DNA of 64,000 nucleotides from Streptomyces sp. JB150 (GCF_011193355.1 NZ_CP049780.1:3030169-3094168); one strand, 5' to 3'; positions 1 through 9,384 are shown, numbered from the stretch's first letter. The notes: generated from the sequence alone by a model not told the origin. Program-made: numbers and translations.

Positions 1-287
1 TTCCTGGCCGTATCGGTCAGATACTGCTTCGCCGTCTCGTAGTTGGGGTCGTCGCTGGTCAACGCCTCCAGGAAGCCCTGCACGATCTGCGGCGGCGAGG
101 CATCCTCCGACGGCGGTACGGCGAACACCCGCACCTGCGCGTCCTGCCGCGGCGTGGACTCGACACCCCGCAGATCCCCGTGGTCCGGCATGGAGGCACA
201 GCCCGCCAGCAGGACGACACCACAGGCGATGTACGCCACCGCGCGCGCCGGCGTACGCCGGGCACCCCCCTCGCGGCCAGCGCCCAC
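1..287 (-). CDS. lpqB: Lipoprotein LpqB, N-terminal part (runs off the window edge)
   Basis: The first 95 codons of the lipoprotein partner of the MtrAB two-component system. The GTG start at 287 has a GGGGAGG ribosome site just upstream and lies 13 nt after the mtrB stop. A short basic stretch is followed by a hydrophobic segment and the lipobox LLAGC, so the mature protein should be a lipid-anchored extracytoplasmic protein. In actinobacteria LpqB binds the extracellular sensor domain of MtrB and tunes MtrA activity; the position as third gene of the mtrA-mtrB-lpqB operon supports this. The sensor-interacting beta-propeller part lies outside the window. Confidence 0.93.
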   Translation of the reverse strand, partial: MGAGREGGARRTPARAVAYIACGVVLLAGCASMPDHGDLRGVESTPRQDAQVRVFAVPPSEDASPPQIVQGFLEALTSDDPNYETAKQYLTDTAR

Positions 288-300
288 GAGTTGCCTCCCC

Positions 301-2415
301 TTACTCATTCGACTCATCGGACTCCACGTCCGCCGGCCGGCTCCCCGCCGCACCGCGCGCCGCCCCGTCCGCACCACGCACCGCCCCGCCCGTACGACGC
401 GACTCCTCCGTACGACGCGACTCCTCCGTACGACGCGACTCCTCCACGCGGCGGGCCCCACCCGCCGGCCGGGGCACCACCCGCGCGCCGTTGCCGGGCA
501 GCGCCGTCGGATCGGCCGTCGGGGCCACGGCGGCCAGCCGCGGACCTATCGCGTCGAGCGGCCGCACCGGCCCGCCGGCCGTGGTCTGCGCGGGCACGGT
601 GGCACTCTTCTCGCCGCCCCCGCGCGGCTGACCGGAATCGTCCAGTCCGCGATTGCGCCGCGAGTCCTTGGGCTCCAGCGGTATCGGTGAGCCCCGCAGC
701 GGCTCGTCCGCGGTCCGCGGCAGTGTCAGCCGGAACTGCGAGCCGCCGCCCGGCTCACCCCACGCCTGCAGCCAGCCGCCGTGCAGCCGGGCGTCCTCCA
801 GGGCGATGGACAGCCCCAGACCCGTACCGCCCGTCGTCCGCGCGCGAGCCGGATCGGCCCGCCAGAACCGGTTGAAGACCCGGGTCGCCTCGCCGGGCTT
901 GAGCCCGACGCCGTAGTCGCGTACGGCGACCGCGACCGCCCCGCCCGCCGCGGCGAGCTTGACGACGACGTCCTTGCCCTCGCCGTGCTCGACGGCGTTG
1001 ACGACGAGATTGCGCAGCACGCGCTCCACCCGCCGGGCGTCCGCCTCCGCCACCACGGGCTGCTGGTCGCCCACTATCCGGATCCGCGACCCCTTGCGCT
1101 CGGCCAGCGGCTCCGCCCCGTCGACGACCCGCCGGACGACGTCCCGCAGGTCTATCGGCTCGGCCTCCAGCGCCGCCGCGCCGGCGTCGAAACGGCTGAT
1201 CTCCAGCAGGTCCGACAGCAGCGACTCGAAGCGGTCCAGCTGGTCGGCGAGCAGTTCCGCCGACCGCGCGGTGACCGGGTCGAAGTCCTCCCGCGCCTCG
1301 TGGATCACGTCGGCGGCCATCCGCACGGTCGTCAGCGGAGTACGCAGCTCATGGGAGACGTCGGAGACGAACCGCCGCTGCATCCGCGACAGGTCCTCCA
1401 ACTGGCTGATCTTCAACTGAAGGTTCTGCGCCATCTTGTTGAAGGCCTCGCCGAGCCGCGCGATGTCGTCCTCGCCGGTGACCTTCATCCGCTCCTGGAG
1501 GCGCCCCGCCGACAACCGCTCGGCGATCCCGGCGGCCATCCGCACGGGCGTGACGACCTGGCGCACCACCAGCCAGGCGATCGCCCCGAGCAGGACGACG
1601 ACGAACAGCCCGGCCGTCGCCAGCGTCCCCTTGACCAGGCTCAGCGACTTCTCCTCCTGCGTCAGCGGGAAGAGGTAGTACAGCTGGTACGGGTCGTTGT
1701 TCGGGTCGTTGACCTGCTTGCCGATGATCAGCGCGGGCTGGGACTCCTTGCCGGGCCCGTACACGATGCGCGTGTAGCTCTGATACGCCCCCGGGCCGCT
1801 GGTGACCCGCTCACGCAGCTCCTCGGGGACGCTCTTGTTCGGATTGACCCCGCCGGAGGCGCGCGGACCGCGCCCGCCCCCGGTGTCGTCCCCGGCGGGC
1901 AGCGTCACGACGTCGAAGGCGCCCTGGCCGCCACTGGACAGCGAGGTGACGAGATCGCTCATCCACTGGATGACGTTCTGCGAGGACTGTCCGCCCTCGT
2001 CTGCCGCGTTGTCCACGGCCGCCCCGCTCGCCGCCTCCTCGGCGCGCTGCTTGGCCGCGGCGAACCCGCCCGTGGCCTGGCTCTGCGACGCGTTGACCTT
2101 GGCGTCGAGCAGCCCGTTGCGCACCTGCCCGATGACGACGAAGCCCAGCAGCAGTACGACGCCCAGCGACATCAGCAGCGTCGTGACGACGACCTTCAGC
2201 TGGATGTTGCGCCGCCACAGCCGCATCATCGGCAGCAGCGGCCGGCGCACCCAGCGCATGAACAGACGGAGGACCGGGCTGCCCTGGACTCCGCCCTGCA
2301 GCAGCCCGCCCGCGCTGAACCTTCCCCAGCGGGAGCCCGCCGCCTTCCGGCCGACAGGCCGCCCCGCGCGGGCCCCGGACCGGCCGGGCGCCGAAGCGGC
2401 ACTGTCCCCGGACAT
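301..2415 (-). CDS. mtrB: Sensor histidine kinase MtrB
   Basis: Membrane sensor kinase of the MtrAB system, which controls cell-wall metabolism, septation and development in actinobacteria. About 704 residues. After a basic N-terminus come a transmembrane helix, an extracellular sensor domain rich in Gly/Asp/Asn, a second transmembrane helix, a HAMP linker, the dimerisation box DVSHELRTPLTT with the phospho-accepting His near residue 355, and a C-terminal ATPase domain with the N box (NLVVNAVEHG), G1 (DYGVGL) and G2 (GGTGLGLSIA). A proline/arginine-rich tail of about 110 residues follows, with a small repeat of RRTEESRRT. The ATG at 2415 is one base past the mtrA stop, which indicates translational coupling; an in-frame start at 2448 would lie inside mtrA and is less likely. 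Confidence 0.95.
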   Translation of the reverse strand: MSGDSAASAPGRSGARAGRPVGRKAAGSRWGRFSAGGLLQGGVQGSPVLRLFMRWVRRPLLPMMRLWRRNIQLKVVVTTLLMSLGVVLLLGFVVIGQVRNGLLDAKVNASQSQATGGFAAAKQRAEEAASGAAVDNAADEGGQSSQNVIQWMSDLVTSLSSGGQGAFDVVTLPAGDDTGGGRGPRASGGVNPNKSVPEELRERVTSGPGAYQSYTRIVYGPGKESQPALIIGKQVNDPNNDPYQLYYLFPLTQEEKSLSLVKGTLATAGLFVVVLLGAIAWLVVRQVVTPVRMAAGIAERLSAGRLQERMKVTGEDDIARLGEAFNKMAQNLQLKISQLEDLSRMQRRFVSDVSHELRTPLTTVRMAADVIHEAREDFDPVTARSAELLADQLDRFESLLSDLLEISRFDAGAAALEAEPIDLRDVVRRVVDGAEPLAERKGSRIRIVGDQQPVVAEADARRVERVLRNLVVNAVEHGEGKDVVVKLAAAGGAVAVAVRDYGVGLKPGEATRVFNRFWRADPARARTTGGTGLGLSIALEDARLHGGWLQAWGEPGGGSQFRLTLPRTADEPLRGSPIPLEPKDSRRNRGLDDSGQPRGGGEKSATVPAQTTAGGPVRPLDAIGPRLAAVAPTADPTALPGNGARVVPRPAGGARRVEESRRTEESRRTEESRRTGGAVRGADGAARGAAGSRPADVESDESNE

Positions 2416-2416
2416 G

Positions 2417-3106
2417 TCAGCTCGGCCCGGCCTTGTAACCGACACCACGGACGGTCACCACGATCTCGGGGCGCTCCGGGTCCTTCTCGACCTTGGAGCG
2501 CAGCCGCTGCACATGGACGTTGACCAGCCGCGTGTCCGCCGCGTGCCGGTAGCCCCACACCTGCTCCAGCAGGACCTCTCGGGTGAACACCTGCCACGGC
2601 TTGCGCGCCAGCGCGACCAGCAGATCGAACTCCAGCGGCGTCAGCGCGATCGACTGCCCGTCCCGCTTCACCGAGTGACCGGCCACATCGATGACCAGGT
2701 CACCGATGGCGAGCTGCTCCGGCGCCGGCTCCTCCGACCTGCGAAGCCGCGCCCGGATGCGGGCCACCAGCTCCTTCGGCTTGAACGGCTTCACGATGTA
2801 GTCGTCCGCGCCCGACTCGAGGCCGACGACCACATCCACGGTGTCGCTCTTCGCCGTCAGCATCACGATCGGCACCCCGGACTCCGCCCGGATCAGCCGG
2901 CACACCTCGATACCGTCCCGACCGGGCAGCATCAGGTCCAGCAGCACCAGATCGGGCTTGGTCTCCCGGAAAGCGGCCAGCGCCTTGTCGCCGTCGGCTA
3001 CGAAAGACGGCTCAAAACCTTCACCACGCAGCACGATGCCGAGCATCTCGGCCAGTGCGCTGTCGTCGTCGACGACAAGGACTCGTCCCTTCATAAACGA
3101 CATCAT
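2417..3106 (-). CDS. mtrA: Response regulator MtrA
   Basis: OmpR/PhoB-family response regulator, 229 residues. The receiver domain occupies about residues 7-120, with the acidic pocket VVDDD, phospho-acceptor Asp57 in LLDLMLPG, the conserved Thr in MLTAKSD and the Lys in VKPFKP. The C-terminal winged helix (about 130-229) carries LTPLEFDLL, the recognition-helix region and the wing RGVGYK. MtrA is phosphorylated by MtrB and represses or activates developmental and cell-wall genes. The first ATG of a double ATG at 3106 matches the usual family length; a longer reading frame to 3145 lacks a ribosome site. It heads the mtrA-mtrB-lpqB operon. Confidence 0.96.
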   Translation of the reverse strand: MMSFMKGRVLVVDDDSALAEMLGIVLRGEGFEPSFVADGDKALAAFRETKPDLVLLDLMLPGRDGIEVCRLIRAESGVPIVMLTAKSDTVDVVVGLESGADDYIVKPFKPKELVARIRARLRRSEEPAPEQLAIGDLVIDVAGHSVKRDGQSIALTPLEFDLLVALARKPWQVFTREVLLEQVWGYRHAADTRLVNVHVQRLRSKVEKDPERPEIVVTVRGVGYKAGPS

Positions 3107-3379
3107 CCCATTCTCATAACGGCAGCGAAGGCGCAGGTGAGGCACGTCACTGGCCTGTGACGATAGTCGTAGGGACCCGTTACTGTCTGCCCTCGCCCGC
3201 CGGCGCCGATGTCAGCGACGGATGTCAGGCCTCAACGGCTCCGGCTACATCCCTTGGGACATCCGACAACCAGCGGCAGCTGTCCGCACGCGGGCAAGTC
3301 AGAAGGGCCTGTACGCCTCGGGGGCCGCGCCGGGCGGCAGGGAACGGGTGAGGAGCACGTACACAGGGCCGTACGGCGT
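3107..3379. promoter_or_regulatory. Upstream region of mtrA
   Basis: A 273-bp non-coding stretch between the small gene at 3380-3499 and mtrA, both read leftward. It must carry the mtrA promoter unless mtrA is read from further upstream. I cannot fix a convincing -35/-10 pair. A GTTAC word is present at 3179-3183, the kind of word found in MtrA/GlnR sites, but one copy is not evidence of a site. Confidence 0.35.
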
Positions 3380-3499
3380 CTAGCTCTGCAGGCTCTCCCA
3401 CTGATCGAGTTCGTGTGCGCAGTACCGGCGCAGCAGGTCACGGAATTGGTCGAACTCGTGATCCGTCAGAGGCCGGTCCTGCCGACCAGGGGTGTCCAC
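3380..3499 (-). CDS. Small 39-residue protein, function unknown
   Basis: A short reading frame from a GTG at 3499 to TAG at 3380. The product is strongly charged and reads like a real protein, with a C-terminal half FDQFRDLLRRYCAHELDQWE that suggests an amphipathic helix with one Cys. An in-frame TGA lies 15 codons upstream and the GTG is the only standard start in between. No clear ribosome site is visible. The GC-rich DNA on either side gives only proline/arginine-rich translations, so the balanced composition here stands out. It lies between mtnA and mtrA on the same strand. I do not know its function. Confidence 0.55.
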   Translation of the reverse strand: MDTPGRQDRPLTDHEFDQFRDLLRRYCAHELDQWESLQS

Positions 3500-3773
3500 G
3501 TCAGGCAGGCCAGTGCGCGACGGGAACCCGGAGCGCTCCGCCGGTCACGGGGCCGGCTCACCCGACTCCCGCAAGGCTTCCACAGCCTGGCCCGATGGCA
3601 CCCGACCGGCGGGATCACCTCCGGACGACCGAGACCGCCGCCCCGGCCACCCAGCGGCCGCACCATCACCTCCGGCCACCACTCCCGGCCCCACCCCTGG
3701 CCGACAGCCCTCCGTCACCCGTAGCCGTCACCCCTGGCCTTCATCCCCCGGCCACCCCCCTCCCCGCCACGCC

Positions 3774-4892
3774 CTACCCGCACAGCCCGGCCAGCGCCTC
3801 CGCCGTCACCGGCGACGCGACCCCCTCCTCGGTGACGATCGCCGTCACCAGCTCGGGCGGCGTCACGTCGAACGCCGGGTTGTACGCCTGGGTGCCCAGG
3901 GGCGCCACCGGAACCCCGCCGCCCGCTCCCGCCACCTGCGCCTGCGGCGCCATCACCTCCGTCACCTCGTACCCCGGACGCTGCTCCATCTCGATCGACG
4001 CCCCGTCGGGGGTGCCCAGGTCCACCGTCGTCACCGGCGCCACCACGATGAACGGCACGTGGTGATAGCGGGCGAGCACCGCCAGCGGATAGCTCCCGAC
4101 CTTGTTCGCCACCGACCCGTCGGCGGCGATCCGGTCGGCGCCGATGAGCACCGCGTCCACCTCCCCCGCCGCGAACAGGGACCCCGCCGCGTTGTCGGTG
4201 AGCAGCGTGTACGCCATGCCGCTGCGCGCCGCCTCGTACGCGGTGAGCCGCGCGCCCTGCAACAGCGGGCGCGTCTCGTCGACCCACAGCCGGCGCAGCC
4301 GCCCCTGACGGTGTGCCGCGAGCGCCACCGCGAACGCCGTCCCGTCCCCGCCCGACACCAGCGACCCGGTGTTGCAGTGGGTGAGGATCCGGTGCCCGCC
4401 GCCCGGCAGCAGCTCGTCCAGCAGCGCCAGCCCGTGCTCCGCCATCCGGGCGCTGGCCTCGGCGTCCTCCCGGTGCAGCTGCCGCGCGGCGGCCAGCGCC
4501 GCCGCCGCGGCCGCCGTGGCGTCGCCGCTGCGGGCCAGGCTCGCGTGGTAGGCCTCCTGGGCCCGGCGCACCCCCACCGAAAGGTTCACCGCGGTCGGCC
4601 GGGCACCCGCCAGCGCCTGCGCCGCCTCGTCCACGTCGAAGCCCCGCGCGGCGGCGAGCGCGACCCCGTACGCTCCCGCGATCCCGAGCAGCGGCGCCCC
4701 GCGCACGGCGAGCGACCGGATCGCCTCCACCAGCGCCGGTGCGTCCGTGCAGACCAGTTCGACCTCCTCACTCGGCAGCCGGGTCTGGTCCAGAAGCACC
4801 AGCACCGGCCCCTCGGGTGGCTCCTCCCACCGGACCACCGGTACCTCGGTCGCCCGCTTGTCCTCGCCGGTTCGCGCCTGCTGATCAGCCAT
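3774..4892 (-). CDS. mtnA: S-methyl-5-thioribose-1-phosphate isomerase
   Basis: Methionine-salvage enzyme that converts methylthioribose 1-phosphate to methylthioribulose 1-phosphate; eIF2B-alpha-like fold, 372 residues, the usual family length. Visible motifs are the catalytic-Cys segment LTHCNTGSLVSGG, VDETRPLLQGARLTAYE, and IGADRIAADGSVANKVG, which holds the catalytic Asp. The ATG at 4892 begins MADQQARTG; longer frames run into the divergent promoter region of the next gene. It is monocistronic and divergent from the membrane protein at 5033. No other mtn genes are in the window, although ahcY of the connected methyl cycle lies 9 kb away. Confidence 0.93.
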   Translation of the reverse strand: MADQQARTGEDKRATEVPVVRWEEPPEGPVLVLLDQTRLPSEEVELVCTDAPALVEAIRSLAVRGAPLLGIAGAYGVALAAARGFDVDEAAQALAGARPTAVNLSVGVRRAQEAYHASLARSGDATAAAAAALAAARQLHREDAEASARMAEHGLALLDELLPGGGHRILTHCNTGSLVSGGDGTAFAVALAAHRQGRLRRLWVDETRPLLQGARLTAYEAARSGMAYTLLTDNAAGSLFAAGEVDAVLIGADRIAADGSVANKVGSYPLAVLARYHHVPFIVVAPVTTVDLGTPDGASIEMEQRPGYEVTEVMAPQAQVAGAGGGVPVAPLGTQAYNPAFDVTPPELVTAIVTEEGVASPVTAEALAGLCG

Positions 4893-5032
4893 GCCGTCAG
4901 TCTGCCCACTATCCGGCGGACAATTGAAGGTGCGCAGCCCGCACCGTGGCCGGTCCGTCGCCGACCACCCCATGGCACGATGGCTGCCAAGCTGCCGCCG
5001 CGACCGCGGACGGGCACCGTGAAGGAGCGACG

Positions 5033-6382
5033 ATGAACGACACTCCGGGCTGGGCCTCGCCCGGATCCGCCCCGTCCGACGGGCACGAGCCCGGCACCTC
5101 CGGCCCCACCGGGCCGTCCGGGCCGGCCGACCGGCCTGACCCCGAACAGCCCTCGCAGCAGCCGGGCACGCACCCGCAGAGCCCGGGCACCCAGTGGTCC
5201 AAGCAGCAGCCGCCACCCGCCCAGTGGTCCGCGCCGACCGGCCCGCCGTCCCCCGGCCAGACCCCGCCGCCCCCACCGCCCGGCCCGGGCTGGGGCGCCC
5301 CGCCCCCCGGCGGCCCCGGCGGCTACGGCGGCGGTAACTGGCAGGGCCCCGGCGGCTACGGCGGCTGGGGCACCGCCTGGGGTGGCCCCCCGCCCGCCGC
5401 CAAGCCCGGCGTCATCCCCCTGCGCCCGCTCGGCGTGGGCGAGATCCTCGACGGCGCCGTGTCGACCATGCGCACCTACTGGCGCACGGTCCTCGGCATC
5501 TCCCTCACCGTCGCCGTCCTCATCGAGATCGTCGTCGTCCTCGTGCAGGGCCTGCTCCTCGACGAGTACACCGACACCGGCGCCCTCGGCGATCCCAGCG
5601 CCAGCCTCGACGAACTGACCGGGGCGCTGCGCGACACCATGCTCAGCTCCGGCGTCCTGTTCGTGATCTCCCTGATCGGCACCGTCGCCGCGACGGCTCT
5701 GCTGACCACCGTCACCAGCCGCGCGGTGCTCGGCAAGCCGGTCACCGCCGGCGAGGCCTGGCGCGACGCCCGCCCGCAGATCGTCAAGCTGTTCGGCCTG
5801 ATCCTGCTGCTGCCGCTCATCGCCGCCGGCATCGTCCTCGCCGGCATGCTCCCCGGCATCATCACGGTCGCCGCGGGCGGCGGCGGGGGCGGCGCGGCAC
5901 TCGCCGTCCTCGGCGGTCTCGCCGCCGCCGTCGTCACCGTCTGGCTGATGGTCCGCTTCTCCCTCGCCTCCCCGGCCCTGATGCTGGAGAAGCAGTCCGT
6001 CCTCAAGGCCATGAGCCGGTCCGTGAAGCTCGTGCGCGGCTCCTGGTGGCGGGTGTTCGGCATCCAGCTGCTCGCGGCGATCATCGCGAACGTCATCGCC
6101 GCGATCGTCGTCATCCCGTTCACCTTCCTCGCCGCCGCGGTCAGCGGCGACGGCATAAGCGGCTTCGTCAACGGCACCGGCGGCTTCGGCTGGACGTTCC
6201 TCATCGTCAGCGGCATCGGCTCGGTGATCGGCTCCACGATCACCTTCCCGATCACCGCCGGCGTCACCGTGCTCCTCTACATCGACCAGCGCATCCGCCG
6301 CGAGGCCCTCGACCTCGAACTGGCCCGCGCCGCCGGTGTCCAGGGCTACGGCCCCACCTCCCCCGGAACCCCCGGGAGCTGA
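5033..6382 (+). CDS. Proline-rich multi-pass membrane protein (glycerophosphodiesterase membrane-domain type)
   Basis: A 449-residue protein. Residues 1-125 are Pro/Gly/Ser/Gln-rich and presumably a disordered cytoplasmic region. The remainder begins IPLRPLGVGEILDGAVSTMR and then has about six hydrophobic segments separated by short loops. The phrase around LGVGEILD is typical of actinobacterial proteins assigned to the glycerophosphoryl-diester phosphodiesterase membrane domain, which lack the catalytic domain. The ATG at 5033 has GAAGGAG upstream. It ends 4 nt before the next gene, so it is probably the first gene of the DUF4129-DUF4350-MoxR-DUF58 operon. Precise function unknown. Confidence 0.85.
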   Translation: MNDTPGWASPGSAPSDGHEPGTSGPTGPSGPADRPDPEQPSQQPGTHPQSPGTQWSKQQPPPAQWSAPTGPPSPGQTPPPPPPGPGWGAPPPGGPGGYGGGNWQGPGGYGGWGTAWGGPPPAAKPGVIPLRPLGVGEILDGAVSTMRTYWRTVLGISLTVAVLIEIVVVLVQGLLLDEYTDTGALGDPSASLDELTGALRDTMLSSGVLFVISLIGTVAATALLTTVTSRAVLGKPVTAGEAWRDARPQIVKLFGLILLLPLIAAGIVLAGMLPGIITVAAGGGGGGAALAVLGGLAAAVVTVWLMVRFSLASPALMLEKQSVLKAMSRSVKLVRGSWWRVFGIQLLAAIIANVIAAIVVIPFTFLAAAVSGDGISGFVNGTGGFGWTFLIVSGIGSVIGSTITFPITAGVTVLLYIDQRIRREALDLELARAAGVQGYGPTSPGTPGS

Positions 6383-6386
6383 TGCG

Positions 6387-7202
6387 GTGATCCTGACGGG
6401 GGCAGTCCTCCCAGCGGCGCCGTCCCTGCCCCGCGCCGCCGACGCAGCCGTACGGACCTGGTCGCCCACCCGCGCCCCGGCCGTACGGCCGCCACACCAC
6501 GACCTGTCGGTGCCGACGTCGGCGGGCTCCGACGACGCACCACCGTTGACGATCCCCCGCGATCCCGCCCGCGAGGCGGCCCGGCGCGAACTGTCCGAGC
6601 GCGTGTACCACGAGGACGACCCCGGCCTGTTCGAACGCGCCCTCAACGCCTTCTGGGACTGGCTCGACAAGGTCTTCGGCGCCGCTGCCTCCGTCACCCC
6701 CGGCGGAGCGGTCGGCCTGCTCGTCGTCATCCTCGTCGTGCTCGCCGCCCTCGGCGCCCTGTGGTGGCGCCTGGGCACCCCACGACGCGAACCCGTCTCC
6801 TCCTCCCCCGCCCTGTTCGACGACCGTCCCCGCACCGCGGCCGAACACCGCGCCACCGCCGACGCCCACGCCGCCCAGGGCCACTGGAACCAGGCCGTCC
6901 AGGAACGCATGCGGGCCATCGTCCGCTCCCTGGAGGAACGCGCCCTCCTCGACCCCCGCCCCGGCCGCACCGCCGACGAGGCCGCAGCCGAAGCCGGCCG
7001 CGCCCTGCCCACCCACACCGACCGGCTCCGCGCCGCCGCCCACGCCTTCGACGACGTCACATACGGCGGCCGGACCGCCACCCCGGACGCGTACCGGCGC
7101 ATCGCCGACCTCGACCGCGACCTGGAGAACACCAAGCCCCGACTGGCCGGCAGCAGCGACCACACCACTGCCCACCACACCAGCCAGGGGACCACCGGAT
7201 GA
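6387..7202 (+). CDS. DUF4129 domain protein
   Basis: A 271-residue protein with a hydrophobic N-terminal segment, an extracytoplasmic stretch, one central transmembrane helix (LLVVILVVLAALGALWW) and a C-terminal cytoplasmic helical domain of the DUF4129 type (EHRATADAHAAQGHWNQAVQ, RTADEAAAEAGRALP). The GTG at 6387 has GGGAG 8 nt upstream. DUF4129 proteins are regular partners of MoxR/DUF58/DUF4350 clusters and resemble transglutaminase-associated membrane proteins. Its stop overlaps the start of the next gene (ATGA). Role inferred from context only. Confidence 0.85.
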   Translation: MILTGAVLPAAPSLPRAADAAVRTWSPTRAPAVRPPHHDLSVPTSAGSDDAPPLTIPRDPAREAARRELSERVYHEDDPGLFERALNAFWDWLDKVFGAAASVTPGGAVGLLVVILVVLAALGALWWRLGTPRREPVSSSPALFDDRPRTAAEHRATADAHAAQGHWNQAVQERMRAIVRSLEERALLDPRPGRTADEAAAEAGRALPTHTDRLRAAAHAFDDVTYGGRTATPDAYRRIADLDRDLENTKPRLAGSSDHTTAHHTSQGTTG

Positions 7203-8395
7203 CCACCGAGGCCACGCTCCCGACCACCTCGGTCTCGCCCACCGCCCGCCAGGTGTGGACCCGCACGCGAGGCATCGCCCTCGCCCTGGTCGTGCTGCTG
7301 GCGGCCGGCGTGGCGATCGCCCTGATCCGCTCCGACGTCCGCCACGGCAACCTCGACCCACGCTCCCCCGACCCCCAGGGCAGCCGCGCCGTCGCCGAAC
7401 TGCTCGCCGACCGCGGCGTCTCCACCCGCGTGGTCACCACCCTGGACGAGGCCCGCGCCGCGGCCGCCCCCGACACCACCCTCCTGGTCGCCGTCCCCGA
7501 CCTCCTCACCCCCGGCCGGCAGGACCGGCTGCACAGCGCCATCGCCGCGTCCGGCGGACGCACCGTCCTCGTCGCCGCCGGCAGCGCCTCCGTCGAACGC
7601 CTCGCCCCCGGCGTCACCGCCGACCCGGCCACCAGCTCCGAGTCCACCCTCTCCCCCGGCTGCGACCTGCCCGCCGCCCGCCGCGCCGGCAAGGCCGACA
7701 CGGGCGGCATCCGCTACACCACCACCCATCTCAGGGCCGACCAGTGCTACCGCAGCGAGCGCCTGGCCACCCTGATCCGCGTCCCGCACCCTTCCGGCGG
7801 CGGTGACACCGTCGTGCTCGGCGCGCCCGACATCCTCCACAACGAACACCTCGACGAGCAGGGCAACGCCTCGCTCGCCCTCCAGCTCCTCGGCTCCCGC
7901 CCCCATCTGGTCTGGTACCTCCCCTCACCCTCCGACACCTCCGCCGCCCAGCCCGACGACGAGAAGACCCTCCTCGAACTGCTCCCCTCCGGCTGGCTCT
8001 GGGGCACGCTGCAGCTCTTCATCGCCGCGGCCCTCGCCGCCCTGTGGCGGGCACGCCGGCTCGGCCCCCTCGTGCCCGAGAAAATCCCCGTGGCGATCCG
8101 CGCCTCCGAAACCGTCGAAGGCCGTGCCCGCCTCTACCGCAAGGCGAACGCCCGCGACCGCGCGGCCGCCGCTCTCCGCTCCACCACCCGCACGCGCCTC
8201 GCCCCCCTCGTAGGCATCCCCGCGGCCCGGGCACACACGCCCGAAGCCCTGCTCCCCGCCCTGTCCGCGCACCTCCACGGCGACGGACAGGCACTGCACT
8301 CCCTGCTCTTCGGCCCGCCGCCCAGCGACGACACGGGCCTGATCGCACTCGCCGACCAACTCGACGCCCTCGAAAGAGAGGTACGCCGTCCATGA
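7199..8395 (+). CDS. DUF4350 domain protein
   Basis: A 398-residue protein with an N-terminal transmembrane helix (about 22-42), an extracytoplasmic DUF4350 domain that begins with a GSRAVAELLADRGV motif like the GATase-like fold, a second transmembrane helix (about 265-285) and a cytoplasmic tail. Starts with the ATGA overlap after the DUF4129 gene and ends in another ATGA overlap with the MoxR gene, so translation is coupled across the operon. DUF4350 is common in MoxR-associated membrane assemblies. No enzymatic residues can be claimed. Confidence 0.85.
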   Translation: MTTEATLPTTSVSPTARQVWTRTRGIALALVVLLAAGVAIALIRSDVRHGNLDPRSPDPQGSRAVAELLADRGVSTRVVTTLDEARAAAAPDTTLLVAVPDLLTPGRQDRLHSAIAASGGRTVLVAAGSASVERLAPGVTADPATSSESTLSPGCDLPAARRAGKADTGGIRYTTTHLRADQCYRSERLATLIRVPHPSGGGDTVVLGAPDILHNEHLDEQGNASLALQLLGSRPHLVWYLPSPSDTSAAQPDDEKTLLELLPSGWLWGTLQLFIAAALAALWRARRLGPLVPEKIPVAIRASETVEGRARLYRKANARDRAAAALRSTTRTRLAPLVGIPAARAHTPEALLPALSAHLHGDGQALHSLLFGPPPSDDTGLIALADQLDALEREVRRP

Positions 8396-9384
8396 TGGAC
8401 CCGACCACTGACAACGCCGGGTCGACCGGGGCCCCGGGCGACGCCCGCGCCGCCCTCGAAGCCCTGCGCGCCGAGATCGCCAAGGCCGTGGTCGGCCAGG
8501 ACCCCGCCGTGACCGGTCTCGTCGTCGCCCTCCTGTGCCGCGGACACGTCCTACTTGAAGGAGTCCCCGGGGTCGCCAAAACGTTGCTCGTCCGCGCCCT
8601 CGCATCCGCACTGGAACTCGACACCAAACGCGTCCAGTTCACCCCCGACCTGATGCCGAGCGACGTCACCGGCTCCCTCGTCTACGACGCCCGCACCGCC
8701 GAGTTCTCCTTCCAGCCCGGCCCGGTCTTCACCAACCTCCTCCTGGCCGACGAGATCAACCGCACGCCCCCGAAGACCCAGTCGTCCCTCCTGGAAGCGA
8801 TGGAGGAACGCCAGGTCACGGTCGACGGCACCCCCCGCCCCCTCCCGGAGCCCTTCCTGGTCGCCGCGACCCAGAACCCGGTCGAGTACGAGGGCACCTA
8901 CCCCCTCCCCGAAGCCCAACTGGACCGTTTCCTCCTCAAACTGATGGTCCCCCTCCCCTCCCGCCAGGACGAGATCGACGTCCTCACCCGCCACGCCCAG
9001 GGCTTCAACCCGCGCGACCTGCGCGCCGCCGGCGTACGCCCCGTGGCGGGCGCCGCCGACCTCGAAGCCGCCCGCGCGGCGGTCGCCAAGACCACGGTCT
9101 CCCCCGAGATCACCGCCTACGTCGTCGACATCTGCCGCGCCACCCGCGAATCGCCGTCCCTCACCCTCGGCGTCTCCCCGCGCGGTGCCACCGCCCTCCT
9201 CGCGACCTCCCGCGCCTGGGCCTGGCTGACGGGCCGCGACTACGTCATCCCCGACGACGTCAAGGCCCTCGCCCTCCCCACCCTCCGCCACCGCGTGCAA
9301 CTCCGCCCGGAGGCCGAGATGGAAGGCGTGACCGCCGACTCGGTCATCAACGCGATCCTCGCCCACGTCCCCGTCCCCCGCTGA
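8392..9384 (+). CDS. MoxR-family AAA+ ATPase
   Basis: A 330-residue AAA+ protein. Walker A is GVPGVAKT, Walker B LLADEINR, sensor-1 region VAATQNP, and the arginine-finger/sensor-2 region follows LPEAQLDRFLLKL; the MoxR-type lid domain is C-terminal. MoxR ATPases act as chaperone-like factors that mature metal- or vWA-dependent complexes, usually with a DUF58/vWA partner, as here. The first of two adjacent ATGs (8392) overlaps the previous stop, and its own TGA overlaps the ATG of the DUF58 gene. Confidence 0.93.
   Translation: MMDPTTDNAGSTGAPGDARAALEALRAEIAKAVVGQDPAVTGLVVALLCRGHVLLEGVPGVAKTLLVRALASALELDTKRVQFTPDLMPSDVTGSLVYDARTAEFSFQPGPVFTNLLLADEINRTPPKTQSSLLEAMEERQVTVDGTPRPLPEPFLVAATQNPVEYEGTYPLPEAQLDRFLLKLMVPLPSRQDEIDVLTRHAQGFNPRDLRAAGVRPVAGAADLEAARAAVAKTTVSPEITAYVVDICRATRESPSLTLGVSPRGATALLATSRAWAWLTGRDYVIPDDVKALALPTLRHRVQLRPEAEMEGVTADSVINAILAHVPVPR

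Noticed and set aside
781..2523. A long plus-strand frame opposite mtrB
   Set aside because: Antisense shadow; Arg/Asp/Val-rich with no recognisable features.
4586..7906. A 1106-codon minus-strand frame over the MoxR operon and mtnA
   Set aside because: Shadow of real genes on the plus strand; low-complexity Gly/Ala/Asp/Arg composition and no start or domain.
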